Assembly: GCA_903939115.1 (NCBI GenBank) | Contig: CAJAFV010000073.1 | Span: 20,057-84,056, forward strand | Source: an uncultured Geobacteraceae bacterium | GTDB lineage: Bacteria > Desulfobacterota > Desulfuromonadia > Geobacterales > Pseudopelobacteraceae | DNA length: 64,000 nt | Direction: 5' to 3' | Part shown: one piece after another, positions 61,631-64,000 of the stretch | How positions within the stretch are numbered: position 1 is the stretch's first letter | How the letters are laid out: each line of letters begins with the position of its first letter | The notes under the pieces: model-generated | The model's input: only the letters and a program-made list of their open reading frames with translations | Databases searched by the model: none | What the model was told of the DNA's origin: nothing | Made by a program: the position numbers and the translations under genes

Positions 61631-62685
61631 GCCTCACGGGAAATGGTCTGGATGGCGTCGAAAATAACAGCGTCGTACGTATCCTTGGCAATGCCGAGGG
61701 CGACTTCGGGAATTTTGAGCAGCGACTTGACAAAGCCGAAGCGGAGATCGCGCGGCAGAACGGCAATATAGGCGACCAGATTGACCTCCTGATCGTTGGT
61801 GACTGTTGGCGAAACCTGCAGCGTCGCGACAAGATCGTTAATTGATGCAGCCTGCACGTCGTCCCGTTGTGCTGCTGCCTGCCCGGCTACCAGATGCCAG
61901 TCGTTGAGAATCTGGCCGGCAGAAAGAGGTCGCCCCTTACTGTCAGCCAACCAGCGCATAAAGGTGATGGCGGCTTCCTTGCCGACGATACCGGCGTAGA
62001 CCTCCATTTCAAGATCACCGGGAAAGCGGCAGCTCTTGCGCAGGATGCTGACCATCTCCCAGCCGCGCTCGGTCGGTTCAACCTGCAGCTCCATCGGCGC
62101 TCCCTGGAGGGCCAACATGGCGGAGTTACCCGCCAGAAACTGGCGTACATCGCCGGATAGTTCGCGCCGTGCGGCATAACTGGCCCAGCAGCTGTAATCG
62201 GTCTCAACGAACAGCATCACCATCCGGTCGATCAGGGCGCGGTCGAGTGTTGCGACCTGATACGTGCCGTCCGGCGGATTGATGCTGACAACAACCTTAT
62301 GGTGTTTGGAGAGGTGATGGGTATGCAGCGAGCGGAACAGTCCCTCGGCGGGCGGTTCAACAAATTGAAAGATTGCCTGCAGGGTATCTTCCTGCTGGGC
62401 CCGGTTCAGCTCATCACAGTGGACGACAGTCGGCGGTTCGTCATCGCCCGGCCACCACGAAGGGCGCGACCAGTGCATGACAGTTCCGTCGCGAAACGGA
62501 ATGCCGACCAGGTCGCCAACCTCCATCTGCCCCAGACGCAGCGAAACATATTTCCGGTCAATTTCACGACACGCCTGGATAATACCGGCACTCTTGCCGA
62601 CACCGCGATGCCCGACCACACAGGGGGTCAGATCTGTTTTTGTGATTATTTCCTTGATGACGCTCTTCATCTGTTCGATGTTCAT
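61627..62685 (-). CDS. MoxR-family AAA+ ATPase
   Basis: 352 residues. Walker A VVGHRGVGKS (24-32), Walker B VVHCDELNRAQQEDTLQAIFQFVEP, sensor VVVSINPPDGTYQVATLDRALIDRM. The helix-2 insert and the ELNRA form mark MoxR AAA+ proteins. With the VWA partner downstream it forms a MoxR-VWA chaperone pair. Client proteins are not indicated by neighbours (pta, queC). The upstream gene is queC, 12 bases away, on the same strand. Confidence 0.92.
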   Translation of the reverse strand: MNIEQMKSVIKEIITKTDLTPCVVGHRGVGKSAGIIQACREIDRKYVSLRLGQMEVGDLVGIPFRDGTVMHWSRPSWWPGDDEPPTVVHCDELNRAQQEDTLQAIFQFVEPPAEGLFRSLHTHHLSKHHKVVVSINPPDGTYQVATLDRALIDRMVMLFVETDYSCWASYAARRELSGDVRQFLAGNSAMLALQGAPMELQVEPTERGWEMVSILRKSCRFPGDLEMEVYAGIVGKEAAITFMRWLADSKGRPLSAGQILNDWHLVAGQAAAQRDDVQAASINDLVATLQVSPTVTNDQEVNLVAYIAVLPRDLRFGFVKSLLKIPEVALGIAKDTYDAVIFDAIQTISREA

Positions 62686-62697
62686 GATGTCCTCGTG

Positions 62698-63372
62698 TTA
62701 CACATACTGAAGCGGATCAGTCAAACCCGCCTCGGCAAAACCCTTCAAACGGAGGCGGCAGGAATCGCACTGGCCGCAGGAAATGCCTGTCTCGGTAGGA
62801 TCGTAGCAGGAGTGCGTCAAAGAGTAATCCACTCCCAATTCCATGCCGCGCCGGATTATATCCGCCTTGCTCAGGTTGATCAGCGGCGCGTGGATTTTGA
62901 GCGGAACGGCTCCCTCGACTCCGGCCCTGGTGGCCAGATTGGCCATTTTCTCATACGACTCGATATATTCCGGGCGACAGTCTGGATAGCCTGAGTAATC
63001 GAGGGCATTGACTCCGATATAGATGTCAGATGCACCGAGGACCTCAGCCCAGCCGAGGGCAAAAGAGAGGAAAATGGTGTTGCGCGCCGGAACATACGTT
63101 ACCGGAATGTCGTCACCAACGCCGTCTTTTGGAACGTCTATGTCAGCCGTCAGGGCGCTGCCGCCCATCAGGCGCAGATCGAATTCAACTACCAGATGCT
63201 CAGCTGCACCGATCCGCTTGGCATTCTGGCGGGCGACTGACAACTCAAAGCTGTGGCGCTGACCATAGGAAAAGCTGATGGCGTAGGGTGAAAACCCCTC
63301 TGCCCTGGCTATCGCCATACAAGTGGTGGAATCAAGGCCGCTGCTGTACAAAACTACCGCTTTATGTTGCAT
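62698..63372 (-). CDS. queC: 7-cyano-7-deazaguanine (preQ0) synthase
   Basis: 224 residues. PP-loop ATPase motif [70 protein letters not shown], and the C-terminal zinc site [26 protein letters not shown]. The conserved SGGLDS motif is SSGLDS here, a small change. It makes preQ0 from CDG, ATP and ammonia. queF lies at 6714-7145. It is the first gene before moxR on the minus strand. Confidence 0.96.
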   Translation of the reverse strand: MQHKAVVLYSSGLDSTTCMAIARAEGFSPYAISFSYGQRHSFELSVARQNAKRIGAAEHLVVEFDLRLMGGSALTADIDVPKDGVGDDIPVTYVPARNTIFLSFALGWAEVLGASDIYIGVNALDYSGYPDCRPEYIESYEKMANLATRAGVEGAVPLKIHAPLINLSKADIIRRGMELGVDYSLTHSCYDPTETGISCGQCDSCRLRLKGFAEAGLTDPLQYV

Positions 63373-63532
63373 GATGTGGGTCTCCAGGGGGATGCTCCGA
63401 GTTTTTGGTTTGCAATTTTACTCGTATTGAGTACAATAAGTCCACTTTTCTCATGGTTCTCCGCCGGGAAAAAGAAAAATCATCCCATAGATGAGGTCTG
63501 CCGGACAGCAGGCCTTTTTAATTTGAGGCGAC

Positions 63533-63820
63533 ATGCGACTAAAAGAGGAACAGATCCGAGGGTTGGCAGAAAAAGTATACAATGATCTGGTGGCTGAAAA
63601 TCTGATAACGCCTCGTGGTGAGCGCGGCGCCGTTGTTGCCGGGATTGCCGGCGCCATATCCAAAAATTTTTCCGCCGAGCAGAAGCTTGAACGCGATGCG
63701 GAGAAGCTGCTGGATGAAACGCTTGATGCGATGGGTAGCGGCGCCGCCCAGATTGACCGTCGCCGCATGCTGAAGATGGTCAAGGATAAACTGGCTAAGG
63801 AACGAAATATAGTCCTCTAA
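63533..63820 (+). CDS. DUF507 family protein
   Basis: 95 residues. MRLKEEQIRGLAEKVYNDLVAENLI start and a helical remainder (KLERDAEKLLDETLDAMGSGAAQIDRRRMLKMVKDKLAKERNIVL) match DUF507. The function is unknown. No membrane helix. GAGG lies about 6 bases before ATG 63533. A second, diverged DUF507 gene starts 9 bases after the stop, so the two are a tandem pair and may form a heterodimer. Confidence 0.85.
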   Translation: MRLKEEQIRGLAEKVYNDLVAENLITPRGERGAVVAGIAGAISKNFSAEQKLERDAEKLLDETLDAMGSGAAQIDRRRMLKMVKDKLAKERNIVL

Positions 63821-63829
63821 GGAGCTGAC

Positions 63830-64000
63830 ATGTCGTTATCAGAAGACCGTATTTCAACGATGGCCCATGAAATAGTCAAATGCATCTGGCGGGACGACCT
63901 GGCAGACGTATCTGATGACAGCCGTGCATTGAGGCGGGTAAAGCAATCGCTTGAAGCCTTTTTTGGTGCCGTGGATGATATTGAAGAAGCGGTCAAGGCG
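63830..64000 (+). CDS. Second DUF507-like gene, cut by the window end
   Basis: 57 codons are visible from ATG 63830, which follows AAGGAGC. MSLSEDRISTMAHEIVKCIWRDDLADVSDDSRALRRVKQ resembles the neighbouring DUF507 product in layout: start with R-I-S/E..., then a D-rich helix hinge and a basic helix. The 3' end lies outside. Function unknown. Confidence 0.7.
   Translation, partial: MSLSEDRISTMAHEIVKCIWRDDLADVSDDSRALRRVKQSLEAFFGAVDDIEEAVKA

Overview
The window looks like part of a chromosome from a Geobacter-type member of the Desulfuromonadia. I infer this from gene content and recognised gene sets, not from a database search. The main pointers are a very large NAD-type glutamate dehydrogenase, the ribH-nusB-hom run followed by a trpB2, a small monoheme cytochrome c, anaerobic-type cobalamin genes (cbiX, cbiC, cbiD), PilZ/chemoreceptor/PAS-kinase signalling, a Gram-negative envelope (LptD, OmpA, TatC) and several families of small palindromic intergenic repeats. 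Base composition is moderate. The exception is an AT-richer mobile element at 11.3-15.0 kb.

Layout. 0-3.2 kb: the end of a Sir2 deacylase, a 128-bp dispersed repeat, then a minus-strand operon of two crotonase-fold proteins, a cobalamin adenosyltransferase and the B12-binding subunit of an acyl-CoA mutase. 3.4-11.2 kb: glutamate dehydrogenase, YtxH-like protein, queF, efpL-type EF-P paralogue, a CAU tRNA with a near-consensus promoter, a NIF3-like protein, a coiled-coil zinc-ribbon protein, RNase P RNA, a YkgJ-type cysteine-cluster protein and a conserved-looking small protein. 11.26-15.02 kb: a 3760-bp insertion element with inverted terminal repeats and a 9-bp target duplication. It carries an unusual zinc-ribbon transposase plus a complete hipBA persistence module, and it sits exactly in the loop of a bidirectional terminator. 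15.0-24.8 kb: OmpA-like porin, hemB, L,D-transpeptidase, threonine aldolase, a 52-codon gene, two sensor kinases, a Dsb-like thiol protein and ispD. 24.9-30.1 kb: an autoregulated GntR regulator, a K+ channel, a TIM-barrel protein, galE, a PilZ protein and an M23 peptidase. 30.1-33.2 kb: cobalamin genes interrupted by a Phd/PIN toxin-antitoxin pair; cbiD contains repeat-derived in-frame insertions and is preceded by an overlapping 30-residue membrane peptide. 33.4-42.2 kb: cytochrome c, hemW, a periplasmic OB-fold protein, a methyltransferase, then lptD, folC, accD and trpA on the minus strand. 42.2-49.2 kb: chemoreceptor, lytic transglycosylase, Rrf2 regulator, tatC and rnr. 49.3-53.1 kb: a plus-strand cluster of NosL-like protein, His-rich periplasmic protein, ABC permease, ABC ATPase and a DsbB-like CxxC membrane protein, which is the least explained host system here. 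53.2-58.9 kb: ribH, nusB, hom, trpB2, trpF and trpB. 59.0-64.0 kb: pta, then a minus-strand MoxR ATPase / VWA protein / small-protein operon, queC, and two tandem DUF507 genes, the second cut by the window end.

How parts fit together. Cobalamin synthesis and adenosylation (cbiX, cbiC, cbiD, cobO) would supply the mutase. queF and queC are both queuosine-pathway genes. hom, trpB2, trpF, trpB and trpA cover aspartate-family and tryptophan synthesis. trpFB and trpA-accD-folC lie on opposite strands 15 kb apart; one inversion would rejoin them in the order common in many proteobacteria. No stretch longer than about 300 bases lacks an annotated feature. I saw no CRISPR array, rRNA, prophage or cobalamin riboswitch.
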